Shown here: positions 22,782-36,900 of the stretch, one piece after another
Layout of the letters: the number at the start of each line of letters is the position of its first letter
Numbering within the stretch: the stretch's first letter is position 1
NCBI RefSeq assembly: GCF_020921035.1
Contig: NC_063151.1
Location: 21,706,934-21,770,933, forward strand
Length of the DNA stretch: 64,000 nt
Direction of reading: 5' to 3'
From: Rhodamnia argentea
Taxonomy: Eukaryota > Streptophyta > Magnoliopsida > Myrtales > Myrtaceae
The notes under the pieces: model-generated
What the model was told of the DNA's origin: nothing
Database searches by the model: none
The model's input: the letters and a program-made list of their open reading frames with translations, nothing else
Made by a program: the position numbers and the translations under genes

Positions 22782-23112
22782 GTGAATTTTGATGGAAAAT
22801 AAACCTTGGCCCGTTGCTCTTGTAAACCCATTCCTCCACCTCATCGTTCAATTCACCCGCCAACACCTGACAAGCTTTTTGGACCTCACACACATCACTT
22901 TTGAACACCAAAGGGAGCACTCATCAAAAGGTTAATGCCTTGGTGACCAAAGCAAGCATTAGGAGATGCATTTCCCAATGGTCTTCTAAGAAAACAGATA
23001 ACTGATGCACGAATTGTTTGCATTGCCTTCTTTTTCCTCCCCCGTCTATAAGGAGGCTCTCCCATTGCCTCTCCGTTCGCACACCAAATTCGAGAGAGAG
23101 AGAGAGAGAGAG

Positions 23113-25336
23113 ATGGGCGGTGGGAGCATGAGCGTGTCTTGTGGAGGGTTTAATAAGGTGAAGCCGTACCTGCTGATGGTGGGGCTACAGTTCGGGACGG
23201 CCGGGATGTACGTGATAAGCACGCAAACCCTGAAGAACGGCATGAGCCGATACGTCCTCATCGTGTACCGCAATGCCATTGCTGCTCTGGTCCTCGCTCC
23301 CTTCGCTCTCGTCCTCGAAAGGTATACCCGTCTCTCTCCTAGATGCTTCTACTGCCCTATGTACCACCCCTCGGATGTCCCGGTTACAGTCGACATGTTC
23401 GGAGTTTTCGACGATGCTTGCCCACATCATACGCGTATGTCCGTAGTTCCCCGACTTGGCAAGGGCTCACGAGTAGTTAATAACAGAGTGAATTGCAAAA
23501 ACACATGATCTCTGCCGCGTTGTCGAGACTAATTTCGCCGCATGAAGTCAATCGCATGTCAACAAATAACGATGTTTCCTTTTGTTCTATCGAACCTAGT
23601 ATGCTGACAATGTTCATTATACGTGACGGGAAGATCGGACCGAAGATGACATTCTCTATTTTCTTCCGGATCGTGGCGTTGGGATTTCTCGAGTAAGTCT
23701 AGGAAAATTCTTGTAATTTCAGCGAAACTAAAACGACCAATTCCATCGATCACGTAAGGACTTTAATATAGCATAAATAAAATTGCGTAGTAAAGTTCGG
23801 TCGCTTGGCATGCCAAGGGCCAAGACTTAACCGGTTCATCTGGCTTGAAACGTGTTCCATGGGCCTCCTATAATCAAACCGCTGCACTTGGGCTTCTAGG
23901 TTATAAAATGGTGATAATCCGAACTAAAGTTAGCTGACTATGCAACTATGCACATTGCAGGCCCATCCTTGATCAGAACTTTGCGTATCTGGGGATGATG
24001 TACACGTCGGCGTCGTTCGCGTCGGCGATTATGAACGCGGTTCCATCGGTAACCTTTGTCATGGCCGTGATGCTCCGGTGAGATGATTTTTCGTGTTCAA
24101 TCTCAAATCACCTAATTAAGTTCTTTTGTTAACGGACAAACATATTATAATTTATAACTAACTAAACGACCACAATAAAGATGAATATAATGGTGAATAG
24201 AAGAATCGTCAAAGCGAATTATGAAACCGGATTAAAATTCGAGATGCTACGTAATCATGAGAAATACTAAGAATTGGCAACACCTTGTTGGGATTAATTA
24301 GATTAGAGCGAGCCAAAATCAAGGAGGTGCGTGGGATCGCGAAGATCGTCGGGACGATCGTGACGTTCCTCGGTGCATTGGTGATGACAGTGTACAAAGG
24401 TCCTATGATCCGCCTGATTCGGTCCACCGGCACGGCCCAAAGCCGTGCCGGCACAGACCCGTCCGACCAGCACTGGGTTGCCGGCACGCTTTTCATCTTG
24501 ATCGGCTGTTGTGCCTGGTCCGCCTTCTTCAACCTCCAAGTAAGTCTTCATCCTCTTCTGAGAATCCGAATCCAGCCGTCCGCCAAAACAAACATAAAAT
24601 CGAAACTTAAGCTCGGTTGTGTTTTTTCCTCCTTCTTCCTCCTCGAATCGATTTCTCAGTCCATCACGGTGAAGAAGTACCCGGCCGAGCTGTCACTGTC
24701 GTCGCTGATATGCTTGATGGGGGCGATGCAGAGCGCGGCAGTGGCGCTTGTCGCGGAGCGTCACCCGGCCGCGTGGCGAGTCGGGTGGGACTTTCGGCTC
24801 CTCGCTCCTGTTTACAGCGTAAGTCGCAAGCGCCCAAACATCTTTCCCCTCGGAAAAATCGAAGTTAAAAATTTAACATCTCCGGACATGCCAGGGCGTG
24901 GTCGGCTCCGGAATCACGTACTACGTGCAAGGCATAGTGATGAAGACGAGGGGCCCGGTGTTCGTCACGGCCTTCAACCCTCTGTGCATGATCATCGTCG
25001 CGGCCCTCGGTTCCATCATCTTGTCCGAACAGCTTTATCTCGGAAGGTCTGCATGCCTTCTTCTCTCTATCCTTCCTCCATTTCCAAGTTCCGACATCAA
25101 AATCTAAATCCGATTTTTCTCGGGATTTCGTTTCTAACAACAATCTGTGCACTTCGACGAGCAGCATTATCGGAGGAATCATCATCGCGATCGGTCTCTA
25201 TTCGGTGGTGTGGGGCAAAGGCAAAGACTATCCGATCCCATTGCAAGAATGTGCTGACCCGAAAGATGAAACCCAGAAGCTGCCGGTCTCTGTGGCAAAT
25301 GGGGTCGCTGGGGATCATGATGGTACCAGAAAATGA
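23113..25336 (+). CDS. WAT1-related / nodulin MtN21-like EamA transporter (UmamiT family)
   Basis: Plant drug/metabolite transporter with two EamA repeats and about ten membrane helices; relatives export amino acids or auxin from vacuole or cell. Seven exons: 23113-23321, 23600-23692, 23961-24077, 24302-24539, 24660-24818, 24895-25046, 25165-25336, giving 379 residues, normal for the family. Family signatures: KPYLLMVGLQFGTAGMYV (helix 1), YRNAIAALVLAPFA, MTFSIFFRIVALGFLE, YTSASFASAIMN, KIVGTIVTFLGALVMTVYKGP, GTLFILIGCCAWSAFFNLQ, and GITYYVQGIVMKTRGPVF followed by FNPLCMIIVA in the second repeat. The start is the ATG directly after a GA microsatellite; a longer upstream frame is ignored. Odd point: exon 2 only fits with the acceptor at 23599, which adds about 11 residues before the usual KxxPKMT, because the expected closer site lacks an AG. 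A short charged tail after GKGKDYP ends the protein. Confidence 0.9.
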
Positions 25337-26823
25337 TTCAGTGTTCACTTAGGTGGATCGATTTGTGACGTGTAAACATATGGGAGTTGTTGCTCTATGA
25401 TCAAGTTTGCAGCCAAAGCGTGAAAATTAGTGGGTTGGACCATCACATCCTTCTTAATTTTCCTAGAGCTTCAAACAGTCCTAAAGATTGGCAAACAACG
25501 CTAGGGACATTGAAACAATGTTGCGATGAGATCATGCGGTTCAATTTACGATTGAGCCAAATCTTTTGGACCCGCGTGCACGAGACATTATATGGAACCT
25601 AGGCTCCGTTTGTTTCCGGGAAAATAACTTCCGAAAAAAAGTTTTTCACTTTTTCCAAATTTTAGGACACGAAAAGTAGACCGATCAAAGAAAATATTCT
25701 AAGCCAACCGAAAGTGCTCCTTTAGAATAAAAGAAAACGACTTCCCCTTCCAAGGTAAAAAAAATATTGTCCCGCTCTCTTTTCTCTCATGCAATGTCCA
25801 GCTCGGTGTTACCTTATCTCTCCACGTCAACATGCCACGCCATCGTCAATTAGAGGACGGGTCAAGTAATTATTGTCAAAATGAAATAGAAGTCGAGATT
25901 TTTTTTTTTTGTCACACTAAAATGTGAGAAGATAAAAAGAGAAATTATCGAACATCATGAAATTTGATACTTTAATTGACTCTGCTGCAACCTTTGCCTC
26001 TATCTCTATTTCTAGGCGAAATTCCTTGTCGGGTAAGTTCTGACCCGATAACGATTCCACTGTAGACTCGACATAATCTTAGTACCTGTTACTCGGAACC
26101 CGTGCATCTTTACTGTAACTTGATATTGGATTTTGTTTTTTAGGTGGGAGAGATCTACCGTTCATTTTGGGATTCTGGCCCCTTGAAATGGTTCAACGCT
26201 CAACCTCTCGCTCGATCTGTCATTTTTATTCTATTGTCGACAGATAGTTTTTTTCATAAAAAGAAAACCTGGGTTGACGACGCTAAGGATGAGTAGGTAT
26301 GATAAAATTAGGAATGTAAAAAAGAATGGCCCGAACCGAATTGATGAATGAACTCGAGAGAGTCGAAATGATGGGCTCGGATTCCTTGGGCTTTTTAACC
26401 CATTTGGAATTCTATACATCAGAATGGAAAACCCATGAGATTTCCACGGCAGCACTAAACCTTTTGTTTTCAAAGATGATTTTTGCAAAGAGATGCAGCT
26501 GATTCTCAGCATATAGTTGTTTATGGATGACTCGTTTGGGAGATCTCTATTCATGATTTTGCCCACGCGACAAATGAAGTTTTTTTTTTTTTTTGGTCGG
26601 ATACAAATGAAGTTTACTCATCCATACATGACACTTTTGTGTTAGAATCTATTCCCAAGTAGGAAAGTGACATAGCATAGGATGCAAGATCCAATTTTTC
26701 TACGCCTAGCTTTTCTCCAAGGCTAACTCGAAGACGAGGCAACGATTGGCCGCATTACTCTCCGCTCTTTCCAATAGAAATACCCGTTTGGCACCTGCAA
26801 CTGAGAGAGGGAGAGAGAGGGAG
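25337..26823. other. Intergenic; possible half of an hAT-like miniature element
   Basis: 25605-25790 begins GGCTCCGTTTGTTTCCGGGA, the usual opening of plant hAT-type miniature elements, but no matching far end was found. Otherwise AT-rich with poly(T) runs (25897-25910, 26580-26594). No gene seen. Confidence 0.35.
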
Positions 26824-29747
26824 ATGGTGATGTGGGTGTTCGGCTACGGCTCTCTCATATGGAAAGCTGGGTTCAACTATGACGATCGCCTCGTGGGTTT
26901 CATCAGAAACTATCGTCGCGTATTCTATCAAGGTCTCTCTCGAACCCCTTCATTGCTCTGTATTCAATTACATTTCAATGCAATGACCAGTGCTAAAGCC
27001 TGCGCTCGACGTTGAAATGATTTGGGTGGGGTTCTTGTTTTCTCTTTAGGGAGTACTGATCATAGAGGTACGCCGGAGTTTCCAGGAAGGACTGTCACTT
27101 TGGAGCCTGCAGAAGGAGAAGTCTGTGTAAGCCCGTTCCACATTTTCAGCGAAGTGAAAATCCAAAATTTGAATTCAAGTTGTTTGCTTTACCATGTTTC
27201 TGCGCATTATACGAGGTTCTATGTAGACCCTGTTTTGTATCACTGATCTCGGTAATTATCATAGCATGTCGCCGCACCAGATCAGACTCTGTAATTGGAT
27301 CTGAATTCGCATTTTCAGTCTCGTCATGTTTTATGTGGACAAATCCTTTTTAACCAAGTCGCTCCACTTCATATAAATATGAATGTTTTTTCGAAAGTGA
27401 ATTAGAAATGTGATTTTCATCTAAATGAGAACAAGAAGTGTGGTGGTTACAACTTTTGAAAGTCAGGGTCATGTGAAGCTGTATGCCAATAGGTGATTTG
27501 TGTTAATCTTGAATGGCCTGCTGATAAATTTAACATACAGTGCTTTTGGCTCTCTCTATCACATGAAACTATGTATGGAGTTCTTATTTTGTACTTGAGC
27601 TAACTCAGTAGATTCACTAAGTTATGTAAGCTTCATTCAAGGTCATAGTGGGGAGTTGCATACAGAATTTCTGATGAGGAAGATCAAAGAACTGCCATAA
27701 CGGTATGTTTGTTTTGTTCGAAGTTCTATTAGATCTTGTGAAAGCACAGTTTTTTAAACTTGCTTACATGTTACCACATGGGTCATTTTACTTTCCCATG
27801 AAGATATTTGAACTTGGTTTTCTCATTTAAATTTAGCTTTGGAGTAGCTGCTGTCCTGTCCTATGATTAGAATATTTGTAGCTGGAGTTACCATGTAATT
27901 TTCTCTGTCAAATCTTTGGAGTTATGCTTTATGTTTCTGCTCTTGCCAAATCTTGCAAGTGAACCTGCTTTAGGAGAATGCTTGGCTGTAGCAATCTCTT
28001 TCGTTAAAGGCAATAAGTATACATTTTCAGTGAGTTCTAATGTGAAAAGTAGAAAGAAAATGCATTGTAGAAAAATTTTCTCTATGTTGCCTGAGTCGAA
28101 CCATTATAAAGTTTGTCAGTCCTTGAGAATTTTTTTTCTAATGTAGTAGCCGAAGCCCAAAGCATGGACACTGTGGATATTAACACTAGTAGAAAGGTAG
28201 TAAATTCAGGCCAACAAGCTTGTTAAGACTATTCAAGTACTTTAATCAGATTCTAAAAGTGACCTATTAGCCTTCTTGCTGGTTATATAGTACAGTGTGG
28301 TTCTACACGAGATGCATGTGTCGGTAACTGGAAAATGAGTGATGTCTTACTGAATTATTGTGGCATCGTTTCAAAATATGCCAGCCAAATGCTATTGAAG
28401 TTGTAAGTTTCAAAATGCAACAATTACCTGTTCTGATTCTTACTCCTCTGTGGATCTGTGACAAAAGGGCTTCATTCAAATTTGATGGAAGAAAACCGAG
28501 AACTGTCTTATTACTTTAGTAGATTCTATAGTACCTGAGCTGAAGCATCGTTTGAGTGTACTATGTGCCTGCTAGGCCACAGTTGATGTACCCTTCACTT
28601 TGCCTGCTAATTCTCAGGCTCGAATGATTTGGGATCTTTCTATTTGTTATTGTTTTCCTTTTCCATTCGTGCAAATGAGGCTTTTCTGTGGTATTTGCAT
28701 ACTCATTTGTGTTTAGTCTATCATTTGGATTTAAATTATCATATTTGTCCTTATTAATCTCTTCCTTATCAGTTGAAATCTTTGCTTTGGATGATCTGGG
28801 ACTCTCTTGGTATTAGAGAATGAACCAGTGCCTAACCTTTCGGAATCCTCTGTCCGTTCACCTCACTAGATCGTTTTCTCTTGTGACGCAGTATCTAGAA
28901 GTAAGGGAGAAGCAATATGATCAGAAAGCTTATCTCGACTTTTTTACTGTATGTTCTGAATTGGATCTTTTTATCTCTTTTTGCTTCTAACGAAACTGAA
29001 ATCAAAGACACCAATAGTTAATTTCATCAGGCCTGCTGAATTCTTTTTCAGGACCCAGCTGCTATAACTCCGGCTGTATCTGGAGTAGTGGTGTGAGTGG
29101 GACAATTTGAAGAGACTCCCTCCCTTATGTTACTTCTTCTTAAGTAAAATCCTTAATGTGAACCCACGGAACAGTTATGTCTAAACTTGTTACCTTTCAG
29201 ATACATTGGTTCTCCAGAGAAGAAGATTAACCAGAATTATTTGGGCCCTGCACCTCTTGAAGACATTGCTAGGTACGCATCCCTCTTATTCTCTCTCTCT
29301 GAGTGTGGGAACTGTGAAGAAATTCGATGATCCATCGTAACTCGTCACTACTTATTCTGTGGATGAATTTGGATTGTATTTATGTGCCAAGTCTTGATGT
29401 TAATGATGTTCTCGCTGGAACTCGGTATTTTGAAGTCTTAACTCGCGTTTGATCTTAGGGTCAGACACAAATCTCTGATAAATAGCGTTTGGATTGCAGA
29501 CAGATAGTGCTTGCTGAAGGACCCTCAGGACCAAACAGGGATTATCTTTTCCAATTAGAGAAGGCTCTTCTTCAAATAGGTGAAGCTTCTGAGGGAATAC
29601 TTGGGATACTGATGCCTGGCCCCGTATTTACTTCGAATTTGTGTCTTTTTTTTCTTTGAAGGGTGTGAAGATAAGCATGTAAAGGATCTTGCGGACGAAG
29701 TGAGACGTCTCCTATCAGAGAGGAAACTGAAAGGTGAAGAAGCATGA
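26824..29747 (+). CDS. ChaC-type gamma-glutamylcyclotransferase (GGCT2-like)
   Basis: Cytosolic enzyme cleaving glutathione to 5-oxoproline and Cys-Gly; part of glutathione turnover under sulfur limitation and metal stress. Eight exons: 26824-26932, 27050-27126, 27649-27702, 28892-28948, 29052-29092, 29201-29272, 29500-29579, 29662-29747, giving 191 residues. The start is the ATG of [13 protein letters not shown] because the substrate-binding YGSL (residues 8-11) must be near the N terminus; an upstream in-frame ATG at 26746 gives an unlikely extension. Other hallmarks: [19 protein letters not shown], the YLEVRE box with catalytic Glu candidates (E83, E86), [15 protein letters not shown] and [17 protein letters not shown]. 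The sequence is closest in wording to Arabidopsis GGCT2;2/2;3. Exons phase correctly with GT-AG introns; intron 3 is long (1.2 kb). A GAGAGG repeat lies just before the start codon. Confidence 0.93.
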
Positions 29748-30977
29748 AGCATTATGTTAACCTTCGAAGCCACAGGACAAGCCTTCAACACATTCATAAT
29801 GCCAAAGTTCTCAACTTGGTCACAGAGTCAAATACTTTCATCAGCCATTGATCGGGGTTGATTGTGTTGATTTCAGTATATTCTTTTACTAGATCAACTT
29901 TATAAAACTTCGAGTAGTTGTCTTCTGATTTCTTGCCTAGTCTGAGCAACGTCATGAGGTTTGCAGCGAGAAGCAACCGAGAAGAGCTTACAGGCAGCTA
30001 TGCTACTTTGGGTGTATTTGTCACTATAGTAGGAGAACAATCGAAAGAAATGACATTAACGACTCTCTAACATGCCGACTGCTTGGATCAGATACAACCA
30101 TAATGCAAGCCCAAAAAAGTGCCATGGCATGGTGAGAGCCAGCTTAAGCGAGGTCATGGGTTCAAGGCAAGGTGAGAGAGAGAGAGAGAGTTTTTTTTAA
30201 CTTGTATTCCGTAGGTCCAATCTAAGCTGCTAATACAACTCCGTACATTTCAGTTATTCTAGTCGGGATTAAGGTTCGACTATTTAATGCTGAGGAAGAG
30301 CAAACTGATTTTTCTTTATCAGTGAAAAGTACGCTGATGATTAGCGTAGACTCGCAACGCGATGCACAGACATGACCTCTAAGGCTCGAACTCACAAAGA
30401 TTTCAAGACCAACTCTACCACCATTGGGTGCTTTTCATAAGTTGTTCGACTGCGCACTTGATTCCGCATTGCCTCAAATTCAAAACAATCAACACCTCAC
30501 ACATAAATCCCGATGGAGAAAATTGCAAACGAGGGCTTTGCAAATAGACCATCCTCGCAGCAATGTCCCCGCAAGTAGCTGCTAAACTTGCACTTCAAAG
30601 GTGTTAGAGCATAATGTCCCATTCACAGACAAATAAAACTATCAATAAAAGGTGCGAGACATAATATGTGAAATTGCATATAGAACTATCCCCCAGAAAA
30701 ACAATGGACACTCCTAAAATACATCATCAACCACACTATCATTCTAGTACGCAGAACTCTAATTGTTGACTGGTTAATACCCATCTTCTCCAAACATATT
30801 AAAAAGTCCTACATGAAATTCCTTAGCAGCAACAATAATGTTAAGTCCCCCAATCAGGGGCACATCTGCAGACTAACAATTGCATACTAAGCTTAAACTC
30901 AGCAGCAGTATTCATCTGTACACATTCATGGTTGACCCTTCCATTATGTTATCCTGCTTGTCAGGTGGTGCAAAATT
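29748..30977. other. Convergent intergenic region (GGCT and HIRIP3-like 3' ends)
   Basis: Holds the two 3' untranslated regions facing each other. No further gene was recognised. A GA run lies at about 30175-30190. Confidence 0.5.
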
Positions 30978-33900
30978 CTAGTCACTCTCCTCCTGATCTG
31001 GAAAAGAAAAAATAGAGGAAGCCTATTAATGAGATGGAGAATAGCTCAGATGCACCGGTTAATAACAAAGGGCCAGAAAAAAGAGATAATATCATTCAAT
31101 GTTTATAGACATCTAACAGACCGTTCCATACATTGAGAGAGATTGTCACTCGATTTGACTTCCTTCTATTAATTTGTCTCTTTTGTTTCCACACAAAATT
31201 TTGAATATATCGCCCTAATTACAACTGCCTGCAATAACTACTAGAACTGTTCTGAGGAATGGAAACCCAATAAAAAAGGACAAAGGAAAGGACAGCCCAT
31301 CAGCTTGAGATTTGAGTCATGATTCACTAACAGACTTTACAAATCTGCACTGAACATTATTCAACACTCTCAAGATGTGAGTGCAGTAGAGTTCGCTAAA
31401 GTGCACAAATGCGAAACACAGAGAAATAGTGCCATGGAATGGATGAAGCAAAAAATATTCTTGTAACTCTATTGGACTGACATCTAGCATCTCCAAATAA
31501 AGAACATATCAAAAAGAAGAATCAAGGGGAACACTTACCTTCACTGAGCTCTTCACTTTGGCTCTCATCATTGCCATCATCATCCTCATCTTCATCTTCC
31601 TGATCATCATCACGACCATTGCCTGCATCAGAATCTCCTGCTTCTTCTCCATTTCCTTCTGCTGGTATTTCTGGTTTTGGAGGAGCTACATATCTAGAAG
31701 ATGTCCTCCTACGTGAGCTTGCCACTATATTGCTCGTGTCAATGCCTTCAAGTTCTTTTGCTCTTTCCTTTCTCTTCTTCACTTCCTTGATCTCTGAACA
31801 TACAGAAAAATGACCGGCACACTTGAAAATGCAGCTAGATACATGTAAAAGCTGTCACTTCCTAATCATCTGTTGATTATGCTATTTAACATGGACTACA
31901 CATAGCTGATGTACTCTTTACTAATAATAGCAAAGATGGAAACAATCAAAAAGGTGTGGTACCAAAGAGATTACAGTCCCAAGGCATCTTGAATTATCTA
32001 GAAAAATATATGGATCTCAATTCTTTATCCCTGAAAATTTGCACTACAAAAAGCCCAAAGAAAAAAAGGAAAGAGGGACAAAGCGGTGAAATCTCTCATC
32101 TACGTCTGTAGATCCCCCAAAGTTAAAGCCTATTGATTAGCTTGTTAGGCCACGGCCTTAAACAGTGGCATGAGATCCCTGTATCTCCTGCCAAAGCAAA
32201 CAATGCTGTCTACCAAATTTTCTCCTTCCAGGAGATATAAGATCAGTAGTCATCAGCCCCAAACCTGACTTCCAAGTATCCACCAGCATATGGTAACGGT
32301 TCATGCCTCCATTTTAGAGTAACCTATTAATCAAATCCACTTAACAAATCCAGTTGCAAGAATTTTGAGCGAAGGACCATATGTCTCACCCTTATCAGTA
32401 GGATTCGTTGACAATCCTTCTCTTGAGAGTATCTCCTCGAGCTCCTTCATTAGAAAAGCCTCACGTTTATCCTCAGAAACTTGCTTGACCTTTTTATAAA
32501 TTGAGGGTGGGACACTGCAAAGAATTGTATTTCTTAGCACAACTACCTTCATAAATGAGGAAGCCCTTTAACTTTCTAACAATGTGTTACCTCATCCCAC
32601 AGGACTTGATAATTGATTTAAGACGATCCACGCTTTTTCCATATGTCGGGGTTGAGACTTCTTTCTTCTGCAAACACAACAGGTGAGTCAAGCAAAATAT
32701 CTAATGCAATCCTTTTTAAAACAGGAGAAGAAACACCACCTTTGTGCGTCGCTCTGCAGATGAATGAGATTCACCATCCTCAGAATCGTGTCCATGGGGT
32801 TCTGAGTCACCATTGCTATCTGATGCAGCTTCTTCTGGCTTTATTCGCTTAGACACCTTATTCTCCTTTGCTGGGGGTGCTTTACGTTTTTTCAGCCCTT
32901 CTGCTTTCTGCATCCTTCCTCTGGAAACAGTTTTCTTTCTAGGTTTTACTTGATCCTCCTCTGCATTTTCTTCATCCTCACTGTCTGAAGAGTCAGAACT
33001 TCCTTCAGGGCTGACTATTTTAGGGGTTTTCTTCTTCAAACTCTCCTTAGCGCCTTTCTTCTTAACTGTGTTCGCGGATTTAGAAACTTCAGGAGATTGC
33101 AGTACCTAAGTAATAATCAGAAATGGTGGTAAAATAAGTTTAGGTCCTTCAGCTCAAAAGTAAAACTAATCCTAAAGTAACCTCATAATGAGAACAACAT
33201 AATGTTGTAATCAGTTTTGCTGACCATTCCTACATGCTCATTTATGAACTTCTTGTGGGGATCCAATGCATGCTTTTCAAGCTCAAGATCTTTCTCCAGA
33301 AGACGACGGACTACAGCCATTGTTACTTTCCTGCAGAAATTATGTAAATGCCCTTTAGACATGACGAGAAAAGCCACCACGACATCCCACATGATTAAGC
33401 AGACCGCACATAGGCACTTATACAAGAAGCTAAGAAGGTGAGATATAAAAAGACATACTCTGAATTTGCTCGAAAATAAGCAGCTCTCTTCTTAATGGCT
33501 TTATTTATCATCCTCTCAGTTATATCGGCTTTACGTCCATTGTCTTGAGTTTTCTCATCCTGTGAATGAAGAGCTTTTTTTGCAGTCAAGAGACCCATAA
33601 CTGGCGAGTCTTCCATTTTCTCTTCACTTCCAGAGTTAGATTTCTTAACTTCATTCTTTGACTGAGGACCCTCAGACAATTCCTCCATCTCTCCTTTAAT
33701 AGAAGACACATTATTTTGCAGAGACTCCCCTGAACTCTTAGAGGCATTATCATCACCTCCTTCCAGGCACTGATATGCATCACAAAAAAGGTATTTTAAC
33801 AGATTAGAAACCCATAAGCAGAAGTGTGCCATAAACAACAAATAAGAACCAAAAGAAAAGCAGCCAAAAGATTCCTGAGAAAAGTATTTGCACTAATATC

Positions 33901-36900
33901 TGATGACCATTATTAGCAAATCACAGGTTTGTCGTTTTAAAGCAGAACTACTGTTCAGCAACCAAAACAAGAGAAGGCACAATTCTCAATCCTTAAAACC
34001 CGGAATTCTTTCCTGAATATAGTCCAGTTCGCCGAACTTCCTTGAATGGCTACATGGACTACAGAAAGAGCAATACTTTTATTTCCCAAAATAATAAAAG
34101 CCCAAGCAACTTGACCTCCTCATGCCATCCCAGGGATCCTGATTAAGAAACTTAATCAACTGAGATCTTATCAGTGGCAGGAACTTAACATGTATGTCAC
34201 AATCCAGAAGGATGCAATCTAATAATCAATGCCATCCCAGGAGTCCTGATTTGAAATCTAACTACTTTGACACGGTCCGAAGAGAGTATGTACCAGCTAT
34301 CACTTTTCTTTCACTTACACTTTTCTTACACTAATAAACAATTAGCAACAGTCTCCACAAAAATTGCATTCAATCTTCACTTTCAAGATTTAAGAAATAG
34401 AAACCATTGGTGATGATGGCCCAATAGTACGGGTTAATGTTCTACAAACACAAGTTTGTGAGATCGAACCCACTTACAGTAGTAGAGCACACATGTGTAT
34501 ATCGGTTCTAGATCTCTAGCAATTCAAGGGGTTACATTGACGGGGATCGCCTACTTGGGACAATGGGGTTGCCAGTGTAATTAAGTGACAATATGACCGA
34601 AGTCTTATATTTGATGATTTCTTAGTGAGTTCATTCTATTGCAAATGTGGGACAGGGTGACGCCTAGAGAGAGTAGCAAAGCTAGTTGCCCCTTTCCACC
34701 CTTATCTTCCAACATAAAACTATCAAAAAAAAGAAAAAACAAAGCGTGTCCCCAACAGAAATGCCACGCTTGGGTGAAATGGAATATATTATACTAGAAT
34801 AGAAGAAGAGCAAAACATCAAGGGCAATAGCTATCTACAATTAGGTTAATTAAATAAAAGTAACTATTTTATGTTTGATTCACCAGAATTGCAGATGAAA
34901 TCATCCCCAATAAAAAATCAATATAGCCATTATACCCCTGTGCCAGTTTTAATAATTTGACGATAAAAACATAAATCCCTTGGCATTGTATAATATCTAA
35001 TCATCTTTTTACAAGGTAAAGAACCTAAATAATGCTGTTGCGATGCATTTTATTAAATAGGAGCAAGCGGGACAATAAAAGAAAATAAGGGCGCTAGCAA
35101 CAAGTTCCCAGTTTACCTTACTTAAGGTTTTTATTATGATCCAATTCGTATAAAGACCAAGGTGCTTTGAGCGGGCACTAAATCCCTTGGCATTGTATAA
35201 GAAGACCATCGATAAAAGACTGGGGCTTTATGTGGGTCCAATCTATGAGGGCCTTATGAATTTCCAACAACATACAATATATAGCTTTATCACGATACTA
35301 CTTCTTGAATAATTCAAGCCACCTCTCTTTACTGCCCTATCGTGACCAACACCACCGCCTAATTAGACATTACTTAGTTTCAATCCCCTAGATGCGCTGA
35401 GATTGGTCCTTAATTTAAAGGAACAATCCTCTGGCGGACTTGGAGGTAACTGGCTAAAAACTCAAAATGAAGCTTCATTTGGATGACATGAGAAGCATGC
35501 GAATCGTGGAGGGATGACATAAAATTCACCAGCATATACTAATAAGTCAGATGAGTGATGTCCACCACTAAGCATGATTCCAGTCATATGTGATGAATTG
35601 TATCATATCCATCTTTCAACAGCAGATTCTGGTTAACAGGAAGCAGAGCACTAGTGGCTTCAGCATTCTTGAATGACAAGTCAACAGGATCTCCAACTGC
35701 GACAGGCAAGTTCCACAGCAATCTCGGTGGAGATCTCACTGTCACGCAACTTGCAACCTTAGGAGGCATTTCACATCAGGAGAATAGCTAAGTTGGGAAC
35801 TTCCATAATTTACTCAAACGCATCTATTTCAAAAACTTGTATCGTCATTAGATCTGGAAAGTTCTGATCAATTTCTTGAAAGATATTCATCATTGCATAT
35901 AAGCTTTGCTACTTTCTTTAGTCTTAATTTAGAGTATAAATTACACACATGAAACTGGCTTCAAACACTGTACCAAAGAGCATGAGCGAGAGTCATTGCG
36001 AATCTCATAATTGGGTGGCACAAAGGGAGCAAGAAAATCAAATTTCAAAAGTTACCTCCAGTAAACATTCCTTTATAAATCTCTTATGAACATCCAATGC
36101 ATGCGTCTCCAGGCCTAAGTCCTTCTCTATCAATCTCCGCACGCCCTCAAAGGTCAAAGAGCTGCACTTAGAAAAGTATTTACATTCCAATTCACTCTTA
36201 GATCACCAAAGACATAAAAACCAAGCTCATCAATACTCGGACAAAGTAGCTAGTTTGCTCAAAGAACACATCAAACTAATAAGTTCCTAATCCAAAGCAC
36301 AATCACTGGCAGAAAACATAGAATAACGATGACAGGGAGATGCATTTCAAATACAAATAACTTCCCCCGGAGAATTTCAAAAGAGTAGATAATAGAATAA
36401 ATCAGAAAAACTAAGACAGGTTCCAATTTGCGAAAATTAACAAAAGCTCCCACATGTAATAAGAGGTTATCTAGGTTCTTTCCGCGACACGAGCCTAAGA
36501 TTTCCGGCTACAATCATCAGAACGCCCAAACAAATTAGTGTCAAAATGTGAGTATTAAGAGCAGTTTTACGCGTCGGTCCAGACAACAAACTTCATTCGT
36601 GCTAGGTTTCCTTGCTTGCTATTTCAAGAGCAAAACAACACACGACGGCCTAAAACGCCCCAGAACAAGGAAAAATTCAAAAGTTCGCGAGATCGTACGC
36701 CCCGCAAGCACCGCGAACGAACTAGCTACGTAATTATGGCATAAGATAGGTAACAATCAACACCAACACTAGGCATAACCTCCCACACAACCCTGTCCTT
36801 GCCCTACCTACCATTCCAACAAATACGCACAGACAATCAAAAGCGAAAAGGAGAAGGCCACATACTCGGCCTCTTCTTTGAAATGAGAAACGCGGGACTG

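Noticed and set aside
24209..24551. Minus-strand frames of 107 and 82 codons over the WAT1-like gene
   Set aside because: Antisense shadows of exon 4, whose frame, splice sites and family motifs are clear on the plus strand.
34415..34500. tRNA-derived SINE in the HIRIP3-like intron
   Set aside because: A B-box-like GAGATCGAACCC is present, but the A box is poor and no 3' tail or flanking duplication was seen.
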